A stretch of 34,235 nucleotides of DNA from Thiobacillus sp. (GTDB lineage: Bacteria > Pseudomonadota > Gammaproteobacteria > Burkholderiales > Thiobacillaceae). The notes below the pieces were generated by a model. It was not told the origin of the DNA. It worked only from the letters and a program-made list of their open reading frames with translations, and did not search any database. Each line of letters opens with the position of its first letter. The first letter of the stretch is position 1. Location: NCBI GenBank assembly GCA_024709165.1, contig JANJXF010000056.1, positions 1 through 34,235 on the forward strand, written 5' to 3'. The translations under genes and the position numbers were made by a program. This document shows positions 27,029 through 34,034 of this stretch, piece after piece.

Positions 27029-28690
27029 ATGGCATTCCCTCCGGCTGCTTCCGGCAAACCGGCTATCGACTTTGGCGCGCTGCGCGCCCTGGTGGTGGAC
27101 GACTACTCAGGCATGCGCAACGCGCTGCGGCTGACGCTGTCCAATTTCGGCATCACCAAGGTACAGCTCGCCGCCAATGCCGCCGAGGCGATTTTCCAGA
27201 TCCGCAACAAGCCCTACGATTTCATCCTCTGTGACTTCAACCTCGGCGAGGGCCGGGACGGCCAGCAACTGCTGGAGGAATTGCGCCACAGCAACCTCAT
27301 TTCTCTGGATACCGTATTCATGATGGTTACTGCGGAATCCTTCTATGAAAAAGTCGTTGCCACGGCCGAGCTTGCGCCAGACGACTACATGATCAAGCCA
27401 TTCAGCGCCGAAGTGCTGTGCGCACGGCTGGTGTCGATCCTGTTGCGCAAGCGGGCATTCGCGGACACCTACCGGCACTTCAGGGAAAACCAGCTCGAAG
27501 CCGCCATCGGTGCGTGCGACACGCTCATGCGCGATCAGCCACGCTATGCGATCGATGCACTGCGCTTCAAGGGGGAAATCCTGAACGCCATGGGACGCTT
27601 CGAGGAGGCCGAGGCGCTCTACAAACAGGTGATCGCCATGCGTGCCGTGCCGTGGGCACGCCTCGGACTGGCGCGAGCCCTGCATCTGCAGCAGAAGGAC
27701 GAGGCGGCCGAGGAAGAATTGCGCGACGTCCTCGAACACGCGCCGGAGATGGTCGCCGCCTACGATCTGCTGGCCGATGTCTGTCTGGCGAAGAAAGATC
27801 CGGCAGCGGCGCAGGAGGCCTTGCAGCAGGGCGTTGCCGTCTCCGCGCGCACGGTGCGGCGGCAGCAGAAGCTGGGCGAAGTCGCGTTCGACAACGGCGA
27901 TCTCGACACCGCGCGCACCGCGTGCACCCAGGCCATCGAAAAGGGCCGTCATTCCGTCTTCATTACCCCTGCCGACTACGGCAACCTGTGCCGGGTACAG
28001 CTTCAGCAGGGCGATCTCAAGGCCGTGGCCAACACGCTCAAATTCAACAAACGCATGCTGGAAGCGACGCCCGAGGGCCAGTTGGTCATGGCCGTAACCC
28101 AGAGTGTGGCCTATACCCGCGAGGGCAAGTCGGCCGACGCGGCGAAGACGCTCGACACCGTTGCCAGCTTGCGTGCTGCCGGCACTCACGGCGATTCGCA
28201 CCTCATGCTCGATCTCGCCAGCACCTGTATGGCCAACGGACGCCTCGACGAAGCCGATGCCGTCGTCGCCGAAGTCGCCCGCAACGCGCACGACAGCGAC
28301 GCGCTGCTGGCGAAGGCACGCAAGATCTACGCCGACGCGGGGCGCGATGACGCCGGCAGCAGCGTTCTGGCCTCCGCCACGGCCGACGTGCGCAAACTCA
28401 ACAACGAGGGTGTCGTGTTCGCGCAGAAGGGCGATTTCCGCACGGCCGCGGACAGGCTACTCACCGCCTGTGAGGCCGCTCCGTTCAACCCGCGCATCAG
28501 CATGAACGCGGTGTGGGTCATCCTCAAGCACATCGACCAGGCCGGCATGGACGAACAGATGATCGCGGCCGCGCGACGGCAGCTCGGCGAGGCCGAACGC
28601 CAGGCGCCGGGGCATCCGCGCCTGGCCGGGCTGCGCCTGCATCTGCGGGAAATCGAGAGCCGCTTCGGCATCCACAGAAAGCACGCATGA
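27029..28690 (+). CDS. Response regulator with TPR repeats
   Basis: The 553-aa protein starts with a CheY-like receiver (residues ~15-140): acidic pair in LVVDDYSGM, phospho-acceptor Asp in FILCDFNLGEGRDG, switch Thr in FMMVTAES and Lys in MIKPFSAEVL. The remaining ~400 residues are helical TPR-like repeats (for example FEEAEALYKQVI, ARLGLARALHLQ, AAYDLLADVCLAKKDPAAAQ) and no DNA-binding or enzymatic output domain is seen. It probably works by protein-protein contacts. It shares four bases with the kinase gene downstream, which is its likely partner. The sigma-28-type promoter upstream suggests a motility or chemotaxis link. Start ATG at 27029 has an AGGAT ribosome site. Confidence 0.88.
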   Translation: MAFPPAASGKPAIDFGALRALVVDDYSGMRNALRLTLSNFGITKVQLAANAAEAIFQIRNKPYDFILCDFNLGEGRDGQQLLEELRHSNLISLDTVFMMVTAESFYEKVVATAELAPDDYMIKPFSAEVLCARLVSILLRKRAFADTYRHFRENQLEAAIGACDTLMRDQPRYAIDALRFKGEILNAMGRFEEAEALYKQVIAMRAVPWARLGLARALHLQQKDEAAEEELRDVLEHAPEMVAAYDLLADVCLAKKDPAAAQEALQQGVAVSARTVRRQQKLGEVAFDNGDLDTARTACTQAIEKGRHSVFITPADYGNLCRVQLQQGDLKAVANTLKFNKRMLEATPEGQLVMAVTQSVAYTREGKSADAAKTLDTVASLRAAGTHGDSHLMLDLASTCMANGRLDEADAVVAEVARNAHDSDALLAKARKIYADAGRDDAGSSVLASATADVRKLNNEGVVFAQKGDFRTAADRLLTACEAAPFNPRISMNAVWVILKHIDQAGMDEQMIAAARRQLGEAERQAPGHPRLAGLRLHLREIESRFGIHRKHA

Positions 28691-29340
28691 GCAGCGACAA
28701 CAACGATTTTTACGCGGCCCTGATCCACGAACTGAAGAACAATCTCGGTCTGCTGTCGATGACGCTCGACGCCATTCCGGCAAGCGGCGACACCGCTCGC
28801 GACGCGGCGGTCGATGCTGCGCGCATGCAATGCCAGGGTGTGGTCGAGCGCCTGCAGCAGGCCCTGCTGGTCTACAAGGCCAATCAGGGGCGCCTGAGCC
28901 CGACCATCGACGCCTATTCGCCACACGATCTCGTCGATGAACTCGCCCGGCGTGCGGAACGACTGGCGCATGGCCGCATCCGTGTTGTCACGGAAGTGAC
29001 CACCGATGTTCCGCCCATCGGGTTCTTCGATCGCGATCTCGTCGAGATGGCGTTGATCAACGCCGTCCACAACTCGCTCGTCTATGCGCGCTCGGGCATT
29101 CGCATCGAGGCGGCCATGCAGGACGGTTGTCTGGCGTTCAGCGTGCGTGACGATTCGGAAGGGTTTCCGGCACACATCCTTGCCAGCCTGGCCGACGGCA
29201 CACCCTATCGGGCACGCGGCACCGGGCTGGGCCTGCAATTCGCCCGCCTCATCGCCGAGGCCCACGAAAACCGTGGCCGCCGCGGCGCACTGCGCCTTGC
29301 CAACGATGGCGGCGCCGTATTCAGTTTCATAGTGCCGTGA
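28687..29340 (+). CDS. Small sensorless histidine kinase
   Basis: The 217-aa soluble protein has only a dimerisation/phosphoacceptor part and an ATPase part. H-box FYAALIHELKNNLGLL (His ~14), N-box LVEMALINAVHNSLVYA, a G1-type DDSEGFP and G2 GTGLGLQFARLIAEAH are visible. No sensor, HAMP or membrane segment is present, so input must come from a partner protein. The start overlaps the response-regulator stop (ATGA), a strong hint that they form a pair. It is similar in design to small CheA-independent kinases coupled to TPR receivers; a specific orthologue is not recognised. Confidence 0.85.
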   Translation: MSSDNNDFYAALIHELKNNLGLLSMTLDAIPASGDTARDAAVDAARMQCQGVVERLQQALLVYKANQGRLSPTIDAYSPHDLVDELARRAERLAHGRIRVVTEVTTDVPPIGFFDRDLVEMALINAVHNSLVYARSGIRIEAAMQDGCLAFSVRDDSEGFPAHILASLADGTPYRARGTGLGLQFARLIAEAHENRGRRGALRLANDGGAVFSFIVP

Positions 29341-29375
29341 ACGCGATCGCGTGACGGTCAACTCGTCAATCACCC

Positions 29376-30047
29376 ATGTCTGAAGACGACCTCCCCATTG
29401 CCTTCGAAGATCTTGCCCTGCAGCCGGGAGAAATGCTGCAGGTTCACTCGGCGCTCGAAGTCGTCGGCGAGTTCCTGCCGGTCGGGTTTCTCGGGTTCCT
29501 GAAGAACCAGACCCTCATCGTCACCAATCCGATCGCCGCGGGCAGGGTAGTCGCCGTTAAGGAGGGTACGCCCTATAACGTCAAGGGCTTTTCCGGCACC
29601 CAGCATTTCACCTTCAAGTCCAAAGTGGTGAAGCTGCATGCGCAGCCGTATCCGCACATGCACATCGAATATCCGCGGCAGGTGCTTGCCACACGCATCC
29701 GCAAGGACCTGCGCACCGTCGTCAACCTGCCCGCAACTCTGTTCAATCCGGTCAGCCGCAAGGAAACGGCCGTCACCCTGCGCGATCTCAGCGTCGGCGG
29801 CGGGCAACTGATCCTGCCCGGCCCGATGGGGCGCAAAGACACGAAATACATGCTCGGCTTCCGCGTGCGGGTGGCTGAGGACATCGAGGAAAAAGTCCGT
29901 ACCGAAGTCGTCGTGCGCGCACTCGACAGTCAGGTCGTGAAGGATGCCACGGTGCATACCATGGGCGTGCAATTCCTCGATCTCGACAAGGATGCGCGGC
30001 TGCTGGTGATGACCCTGGTCTACCGCCAGCGCCTGCGCAAGGAGTGA
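29376..30047 (+). CDS. YcgR-like PilZ-domain protein
   Basis: The 223-aa protein has an N-terminal beta-rich YcgR-N-like region (residues ~10-105) and a C-terminal PilZ domain. The c-di-GMP-binding motifs read RIRKDLR (RxxxR type, ~107-113) and DLSVGGGQL (D/NxSxxG, ~135-143). YcgR-type proteins bind c-di-GMP and act as a brake on the flagellar motor. It is 35 bases after the kinase gene, and all three genes probably share the sigma-28-type promoter. The ending overlaps an inverted repeat shared with the convergent gene. Confidence 0.85.
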   Translation: MSEDDLPIAFEDLALQPGEMLQVHSALEVVGEFLPVGFLGFLKNQTLIVTNPIAAGRVVAVKEGTPYNVKGFSGTQHFTFKSKVVKLHAQPYPHMHIEYPRQVLATRIRKDLRTVVNLPATLFNPVSRKETAVTLRDLSVGGGQLILPGPMGRKDTKYMLGFRVRVAEDIEEKVRTEVVVRALDSQVVKDATVHTMGVQFLDLDKDARLLVMTLVYRQRLRKE

Positions 30048-30063
30048 GCGCGCCGCTCACTCC
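30041..30063. terminator. Symmetric hairpin between convergent genes
   Basis: GGAGTGAGCG (30041-30050) and CGCTCACTCC (30054-30063) form a perfect 10-bp stem with a 3-base loop. It contains the last codons and stop codons of both the PilZ gene and the opposite-strand gene, so it could terminate or insulate transcription in both directions. T-runs are lacking. Confidence 0.55.
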
Positions 30064-30401
30064 TCGGCGAGTCGCACCGAGGCTTCGCCTGTGCCCGTGT
30101 CGACGGCGAATTCCAGCACACAGTATTCCGTCTGCTCGTCGATCGGCGTCGGATCGTCGGCGCAGCTGCAGCCGGCGATGATGCCGGTGTAGAAAATGCC
30201 GGTCTTGATACGCAGTTGCCCGTCCTCCCGGTCGGCGGCGAGCGGCACGGCCCGGAAGGGTGTGGCGGTGACATGACTGCTGCGCGCCAGACCTTCCTGC
30301 AGTGGCAACAGGCCGGGGTCGAGGCCTTCGACCTCATATTTGAAAACTTCCCGGAACATCGGCGTATTCCAGGCATCGAGGGTTTGCGGCAGTCTGATCA
30401 T
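30057..30401 (-). CDS. Conserved protein of unknown function with CSCADDPTP motif
   Basis: The 114-aa protein starts [20 protein letters not shown] and ends near [19 protein letters not shown]. Its most striking part is [20 protein letters not shown] (residues ~76-95), with two close Cys and an acidic pair. I recognise this as a small family found in many proteobacteria and sometimes labelled as a glucosamine-fructose-6-phosphate aminotransferase, but nothing in the sequence supports that enzyme. The ATG at 30401 is chosen because upstream in-frame residues belong to a macro-domain fragment. Function unknown. Confidence 0.75.
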   Translation of the reverse strand: MIRLPQTLDAWNTPMFREVFKYEVEGLDPGLLPLQEGLARSSHVTATPFRAVPLAADREDGQLRIKTGIFYTGIIAGCSCADDPTPIDEQTEYCVLEFAVDTGTGEASVRLAEE

Positions 30402-30429
30402 GGGAGCCTCTGGTTTCAAGTGTGAAGCA

Positions 30430-30662
30430 GTATCTGGTATACAGCAAATGTGAGCAGTCGTCCCGTGGCAACAAAACGTGATCTCCCGAATGACCGGAAA
30501 CTGTGCCGTGCCGTCACGTACGGTGGCAACCGCGATTCTTGCGGCTACCACGAATGGGTAGCCGTATGCGCCGGTACTGATCGCCGGAAAGGGGATTCGG
30601 GCGGCACCTGCCACCGCCGCAACCTCAAGACTGCGACGGTAACAGGACGCCAGCAAATCAGT
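30430..30662 (-). pseudogene. C-terminal fragment of a macro-domain protein
   Basis: On the minus strand the frame reads [20 protein letters not shown], then [20 protein letters not shown] and EITFCC. This is the final part of O-acetyl-ADP-ribose deacetylase-type macro domains (LASCYRxSL; AFPAISTGxYGYP). The N-terminal half with the ADP-ribose-binding Asn/Gly loop is missing, no start codon fits, and the end has lost the family's normal terminus. It is fused in frame to the upstream side of the 114-aa gene. It is a dead remnant joined by rearrangement. Confidence 0.75.
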
Positions 30663-30900
30663 TTCGCTGTGACTGATGGATGCGCTCCCAATGGTGGCGG
30701 CCGTTCATTGCCGTGGCACAGCGCTTGTTGGGGGCGTTCTCGATCCAATAAGCCTTGAGCACGCTGCCCTTTATCTCGCCGACGGCTCGTTGCCGTCGGT
30801 GCTGTAGCGGCCATTCACGGCGCACCCGCTCTGGATGAGGATGCGTTGGCTCTCGGTGGTGCACCATTTGCCGGCGATCTGTGGGCTGCTCGCCGCGACC
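30658..30900 (-). pseudogene. Frameshifted fragment of a small secreted-type domain
   Basis: Two minus-strand frames together resemble one domain. The first reads ASSPQIAGKWCTTESQRILI then QSGCAVNGRYSTDGN; after a shift near 30781 the second gives GEIKGSVLKAYWIENAPNK then [15 protein letters not shown]. The layout W-..-Q-G-x-V-x-G-Y-..-G-x-I-x-G-x-V-..-G-Y-W-..-C-..-G-..-W-G/E-R is one I recall from beta-rich secreted proteobacterial proteins of unknown function. The frame break and loss of the ends mark it as a pseudogene. It abuts the macro-domain fragment. The family assignment is tentative. Confidence 0.5.
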
Positions 30901-30991
30901 GTGGCGGCAGTCTGGACGGCGGAGGAGTTAGATCTGTCGCCGGTGGTTACCCGCGGGATATGTCTGTCTCCGTTTTGATCTTGTCCGCAAC

Positions 30992-31019
30992 TTGTGGCAG
31001 TATTTTTTGTCCTTATACT
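30992..31019 (+). promoter_or_regulatory. Promoter of the cytochrome P450 gene
   Basis: TTGTGG (30992-30997) and TATACT (31014-31019) are separated by 16 bases in a locally AT-rich stretch (TATTTTTTGTCCT), unlike the GC-rich surroundings. It is 78 bases before the P450 start. Confidence 0.6.
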
Positions 31020-31049
31020 TCATGCACGGCGGCACCGGCGGACAGTGCC

Positions 31050-31071
31050 CATTTCGAACGCATTTCGAACG
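31050..31071 (+). repeat. Two tandem CATTTCGAACG repeats (possible operator)
   Basis: The 11-mer CATTTCGAACG occurs twice without a gap, at 31050-31060 and 31061-31071, between the P450 promoter and its start codon. Each copy contains the palindrome TTCGAA, one helical turn apart, a layout suited to a repressor. Confidence 0.5.
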
Positions 31072-31096
31072 CCGTTTAGCGCGGAGGGCATGGACA

Positions 31097-32239
31097 ATGA
31101 GCGAAATGCAGCACGAGGACTGGAATCCTCTTGATCCAGCCGTTCTGGAAAACCAGCGGCGCGCGTATGACGCGATGCGGGAACGCTGCCCCGTGGCGTA
31201 CAGCGAATTCATGGGCTGGTCGCTGTTTCGGCATGGGGATGTCGTCGCTGTTCTGGACGATGTGGAGGCCTACAGCAATGCGTCGAGATTTCTCGCCATC
31301 CCGAACGGGATGGACCCACCGCTTCACGACTCCCACCGCGCAGCACTCGACCCGCTCTTCGATCGGGATCGGATGACGCGGCTGGAACCGCGTGTCCGCG
31401 AGATCGCAATCGAGCTTACTGAATCGATGCGTGCCGGGGGAGAGGCTGAGTTCGTCGCTGCCTTTGCCATGCCATTTGCGTTCAGGACGCTCTGCGCCCT
31501 GCTCGGCTGGCCTGAGCGGCAGTGGGAAAGCTTGGGCGGCTGGGCACACGACAATCAGGTGGCCGCCGTCACCCGTACGCCGGGAGTCGGAAAGGCGCTG
31601 GCGAGTCTTTTCTCTGAACATGTCACAGCCAACCTGGCCTTGCACCGCGCAGCACCGGACGATACGGACGATGCCACGAGGAGATTGCTCGATACGGAGG
31701 TTGACGGGGTGCGGCTCGACGACGACCAGATCGTGGCTGTCCTGCGCAACTGGGCGGCTGGGCATGGAACGGTCGTGGCCGGACTGGGCATCCTGGTTCT
31801 GCATCTCGCACGTCTGCCCGAGTTTCAGGAACGCTTGCGGCGTGATTTTTCGCTCATTCCCGCTGCGATCGAGGAAATTCTGCGCAGCGATGGTCCGCTC
31901 GTTGCCAACCCCCGTACCACGACGCGAGAAGTCGAAATCGGGGGGCGGACCATCCCGAAAGGTGAAAAATTGACGCTGATGTGGATTGCCGCCAACCGTG
32001 ACCCGCGTGCATTCGAATACCCGGATACGCTCAGGATCGAACGTAGCCTCGAAGCTGGCATGGTATGGGGACGCGGAATCCATGTGTGTCAGGGGGTGCC
32101 TCTGGCGAGACTCGAAATGCGTGTTGCACTCGAAGAGCTGCTTGCACGCACGGATCGTTTTGAACTGACAGCTGTTGCTCCGCAACGTGCGATCTATCCG
32201 ATCAATGGCCTGGCCTCGCTTTCTGTTCGCTTCGTCTGA
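31097..32239 (+). CDS. Cytochrome P450
   Basis: The 380-aa soluble P450 has the haem-thiolate loop WGRGIHVCQG (Cys ~residue 333), the K-helix ExxR in IEEILRSDGPL, a following RTTTREVEIGGRTIPKGE and the I-helix WAAGHGTVVAG, where the usual acidic residue of the acid-alcohol pair is replaced (AGHGT). ATG 31097 with AGGG upstream is chosen; a longer frame upstream would run through the promoter. Bacterial P450s of this type hydroxylate small molecules and need ferredoxin partners, none of which is encoded here. The gene stands alone among decayed genes and insertion elements beside a tRNA, suggesting acquired cargo. Confidence 0.9.
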   Translation: MSEMQHEDWNPLDPAVLENQRRAYDAMRERCPVAYSEFMGWSLFRHGDVVAVLDDVEAYSNASRFLAIPNGMDPPLHDSHRAALDPLFDRDRMTRLEPRVREIAIELTESMRAGGEAEFVAAFAMPFAFRTLCALLGWPERQWESLGGWAHDNQVAAVTRTPGVGKALASLFSEHVTANLALHRAAPDDTDDATRRLLDTEVDGVRLDDDQIVAVLRNWAAGHGTVVAGLGILVLHLARLPEFQERLRRDFSLIPAAIEEILRSDGPLVANPRTTTREVEIGGRTIPKGEKLTLMWIAANRDPRAFEYPDTLRIERSLEAGMVWGRGIHVCQGVPLARLEMRVALEELLARTDRFELTAVAPQRAIYPINGLASLSVRFV

Positions 32240-32312
32240 GGGATCAGCGATCGTCCTGGATGACGAACAGGAATCCGTGCCGACAGGCGTATCTGTTTTC
32301 GCTGCTTTTCCC

Positions 32313-32357
32313 TATCTAGGCGCGAGGCGGCGTGCCTATCTTTCACTTGCCTAGATA
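32313..32357. repeat. Short inverted repeats after the P450 gene
   Basis: TATCTAGGC (32313-32321) and GCCTAGATA (32349-32357) are perfect inverted repeats; the second runs into the left end of the IS5-type element. AGGCGCG and CGTGCCT between them can form an imperfect terminator-like stem followed by ATCTTT. Confidence 0.4.
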
Positions 32358-33186
32358 CTGTCGTCACGAGATGTGTCATAATGACGCCTTCGCAACAAAC
32401 CTCATGACCGAATGCCAGAATCCGCTCATCGACACGACATTTCAGACAGGCACTGGGAATTGCTCGAACCGCATCTACCTGGGCGAGCGGGTGTTTGGGG
32501 CGGGATTGCACAGGATAACCGCCGGTTCATCAACGCCGTGTTCTGGATTCTTCGCGCGGGTGCGCCATGGCGGGATCTGCCCGCTTCCTATGGGGGGTGG
32601 AAAAACACCCACCGGCGCTTCTGCCGCTGGCGCGATCAGGGCATTTGGGAGTCACTGCTGGAAAAGCTCATTGTCGAGCCGGATTACGAATGGCTCATGA
32701 TTGATACCAGTCATTGCAAGGTGCATCCTCATGCCGCCGGAGCGCGCGGAGGCAATCAGGGCATGAGCCGTACAAAATGGGGCTCAACACCAAGGTACAC
32801 CTGGCCGTGGATGCGCATGGTATGCCGCTCAGAGTTGTTGTTACAGAAGGTACCCGAGCAGATTGCGCGGAGGCTGGCCGCTTGATTGACGGATTCGGCA
32901 TGATGCACCTGCTTGCGGACAAGGGCTACGACAGCGACGCGATCGTGGTGAAGATTGAAGAACAAGGCGCGCGGGCTGTGATTCCGCCGCGCAAGAATCG
33001 CAAGCAGCCGAGGGAATACGACAAGGCGCTCTACAAACTGCGCCATCTGGTCGAGAATGCCTTTCTGCACCTCAAGCGATGGCGGGGCATTGCCACTCGC
33101 TACGCGAAGAACCTCTCTTCGTTTGTTGCCGCCGTGCAGATTCGTTGCCTGGCACTTTGGCTGCCTATCTCGTGACGACAGTATCT
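32353..33186 (+). mobile_element. IS5-family insertion sequence (IS427-like)
   Basis: The 834-base element has perfect 20-bp terminal inverted repeats: AGATACTGTCGTCACGAGAT at 32353-32372 and its complement at 33167-33186. It contains a two-frame transposase, typical of the IS427 group of IS5. A clear target-site duplication was not found; the right end abuts an IS630-type remnant that begins at 33188. Confidence 0.9.
32412..33175 (+). CDS. IS5-family transposase, two frames joined by -1 frameshift
   Basis: The first frame (32412-32885) encodes the N-terminal part with WILRAGAPWRDLPASYG and the first catalytic Asp in WLMIDTSHCKVHPHAAGA. The second frame (in use from about 32775 to 33175) gives GLNTKVHLAVDAHGMP, LLADKGYDSDAIV (second Asp) and the DDE Glu in RHLVENAFLHLKRWRGIATR. 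The frames meet at ACAAAATGGGGCTC (~32771-32784), where a one-base backward slip on the A-run restores the usual protein (MSRTKxGLNTK). All three catalytic residues are present, so the element may be active through programmed -1 frameshifting; alternatively a single base was lost. Confidence 0.85.
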
Positions 33187-33187
33187 G

Positions 33188-33389
33188 GTGTAGTGTTCTA
33201 TTCTTGATGGAGTTTATATCAATCCCACCTCTCCAATGCACTCTACGTGCAGAGTGGAGAGGTGAGTACATTGCTCACCACAACACCCAACCCAAACCGT
33301 TCATTTGGACCAAGAACGCCCGCGACATCCTCCAGAAGGTCATTCGCGCCAACAGCCGCTTAAGTTCCAAACAGAATGGAACACTACAC
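33188..33389 (+). mobile_element. Internally deleted IS630-type element (202 bp)
   Basis: Terminal inverted repeats GTGTAGTGTTCTATTCT (33188-33204) and the complement of GTGTAGTGTTCCATTCT (33373-33389) match at 16 of 17 positions. A TA dinucleotide (33390-33391) flanks the right end, as expected for IS630/Tc1 elements. Only the last ~45 transposase codons remain (AHHNTQPKPFIWTKNARDIL, ending TLH). Most of the gene is gone, making this MITE-like. The left end touches the IS5 element. A hairpin (33226-33235 with 33255-33264) lies at the deletion region. Confidence 0.75.
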
Positions 33390-33391
33390 TA

Positions 33392-33568
33392 GGACCTGAC
33401 GGGGTAGTTGCGTCCTGGGTATGCGGAAATGGGGAAAAACCCCACAAAATGGCTGAAAAATGGAAAAAGCCGCTGGCGGGGCGCCCAGATTTTTGAAAAT
33501 CGTGCGAAACGCGCGATCAGGATCATGTAGAGCGGCCAAAAAGTGAATAAATCAGTGTTTCCTTAACG
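33392..33568 (+). repeat. Structured ~175-bp repeat, copy B
   Basis: This is the second copy of the element at 1-176, in the same orientation. The end segments are most alike (GGACCTGACGGG, GTGAATAAATCAG) and the middle has diverged, but the spacing is kept. TGGGG (33430-33434) pairs with CCCCA (33440-33444), replacing the C-G closing pair of copy A by T-A. It fills the space between the IS630-type remnant and the 3' end of the tRNA-Ser gene. Confidence 0.7.
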
Positions 33569-33571
33569 TTC

Positions 33572-33662
33572 TGGCGGAGAGGGGGGGATTCGAACCCCCG
33601 TCAGGGTATTACCCTGAACACGCTTTCCAGGCGTGCGACTTAAACCACTCATCCACCTCTCC
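33572..33662 (-). tRNA. tRNA-Ser (anticodon GGA)
   Basis: Read on the minus strand, the 88-nt tRNA (5' at 33662, discriminator G at 33575, followed by an encoded CCA at 33574-33572) has a perfect 7-bp acceptor stem GGAGAGG/CCTCTCC. It has a D-arm with GGTTTAAG, an anticodon loop CTGGAAA (anticodon GGA at 33628-33626), a long variable arm (CAGGGTAATACCCTG) typical of serine tRNAs, and a T-arm GGGGGTTCGAATCCCCC. It reads UCC/UCU codons. Its 3' side is full of mobile-element remains, consistent with tRNA genes being integration sites. Confidence 0.95.
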
Positions 33663-33674
33663 GGGAAGCCGCGC

Positions 33675-33703
33675 ATCATACCCGAAGCGGCATCAGGGGG
33701 CAA
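33675..33703 (-). promoter_or_regulatory. Promoter of tRNA-Ser
   Basis: On the minus strand TTGCCC (33703-33698) and TATGAT (33680-33675) are separated by exactly 17 bases, placing the start a few bases before the mature tRNA 5' end at 33662. Confidence 0.75.
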
Positions 33704-33797
33704 TTCGTAGCCTTATCCAACGACATATGCGCCTGGAGCCTGGGTCGTGAATCCTGCGTGAGATGAACTATTTTCCGGGTTTGCAGTTAGTTGCTAC

Positions 33798-33869
33798 ATG
33801 GACAAACAAGACGCAAGGAAGCTCGAGCCGGCGGCGCAATACGAATTGCGCAAGCAGGTCACCCGCTGA
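33798..33869 (+). pseudogene. N-terminal fragment of an IS630-family transposase
   Basis: ATG 33798 starts MDKQDARKLEPAAQYELRKQ, the typical first residues of IS630-family transposases, then VTR and a stop. The rest of the gene is replaced by unrelated sequence at ~33866. The C-terminal remnant at 33240-33392 lies upstream on the same strand, so the two are not one gene split by a simple insertion. Confidence 0.7.
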
Positions 33870-34034
33870 ACCTGGATGGGGAATCCTTGCGCCGACTCAA
33901 GCCAAAATTGACGGAGGAAGGCCTGCACCATTCGACGGTCAACGAGCTACTGCGCCTGGCCCTGCTGGAGCCAGTCATCATCCAAACCATCCTGGCCGGG
34001 CAGCAGCCCCGGTGTATGAGTTTGCTGTGGTTTC
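33866..34034 (+). pseudogene. Fragment of a recombinase-like protein with helix-turn-helix
   Basis: The frame reads EEGLHHSTVNELLRLALLEP, then IIQTILAGQQPRCMSLLWF. This resembles the HTH-containing C-terminal part of recombinase/resolvase-type proteins (…VNRLLRLALLAPDIVEAILAGRQP…). Both ends are broken: the left joins the IS630 fragment and the right is cut by the end of the IS21-type element at about 34035. Family assignment rests on memory of that motif. Confidence 0.5.

Noticed and set aside
32340-33190. Target-site duplication of the IS5-type element
   Set aside because: Flanks read CCTA on the left and GGTG on the right; no convincing direct repeat could be assigned.
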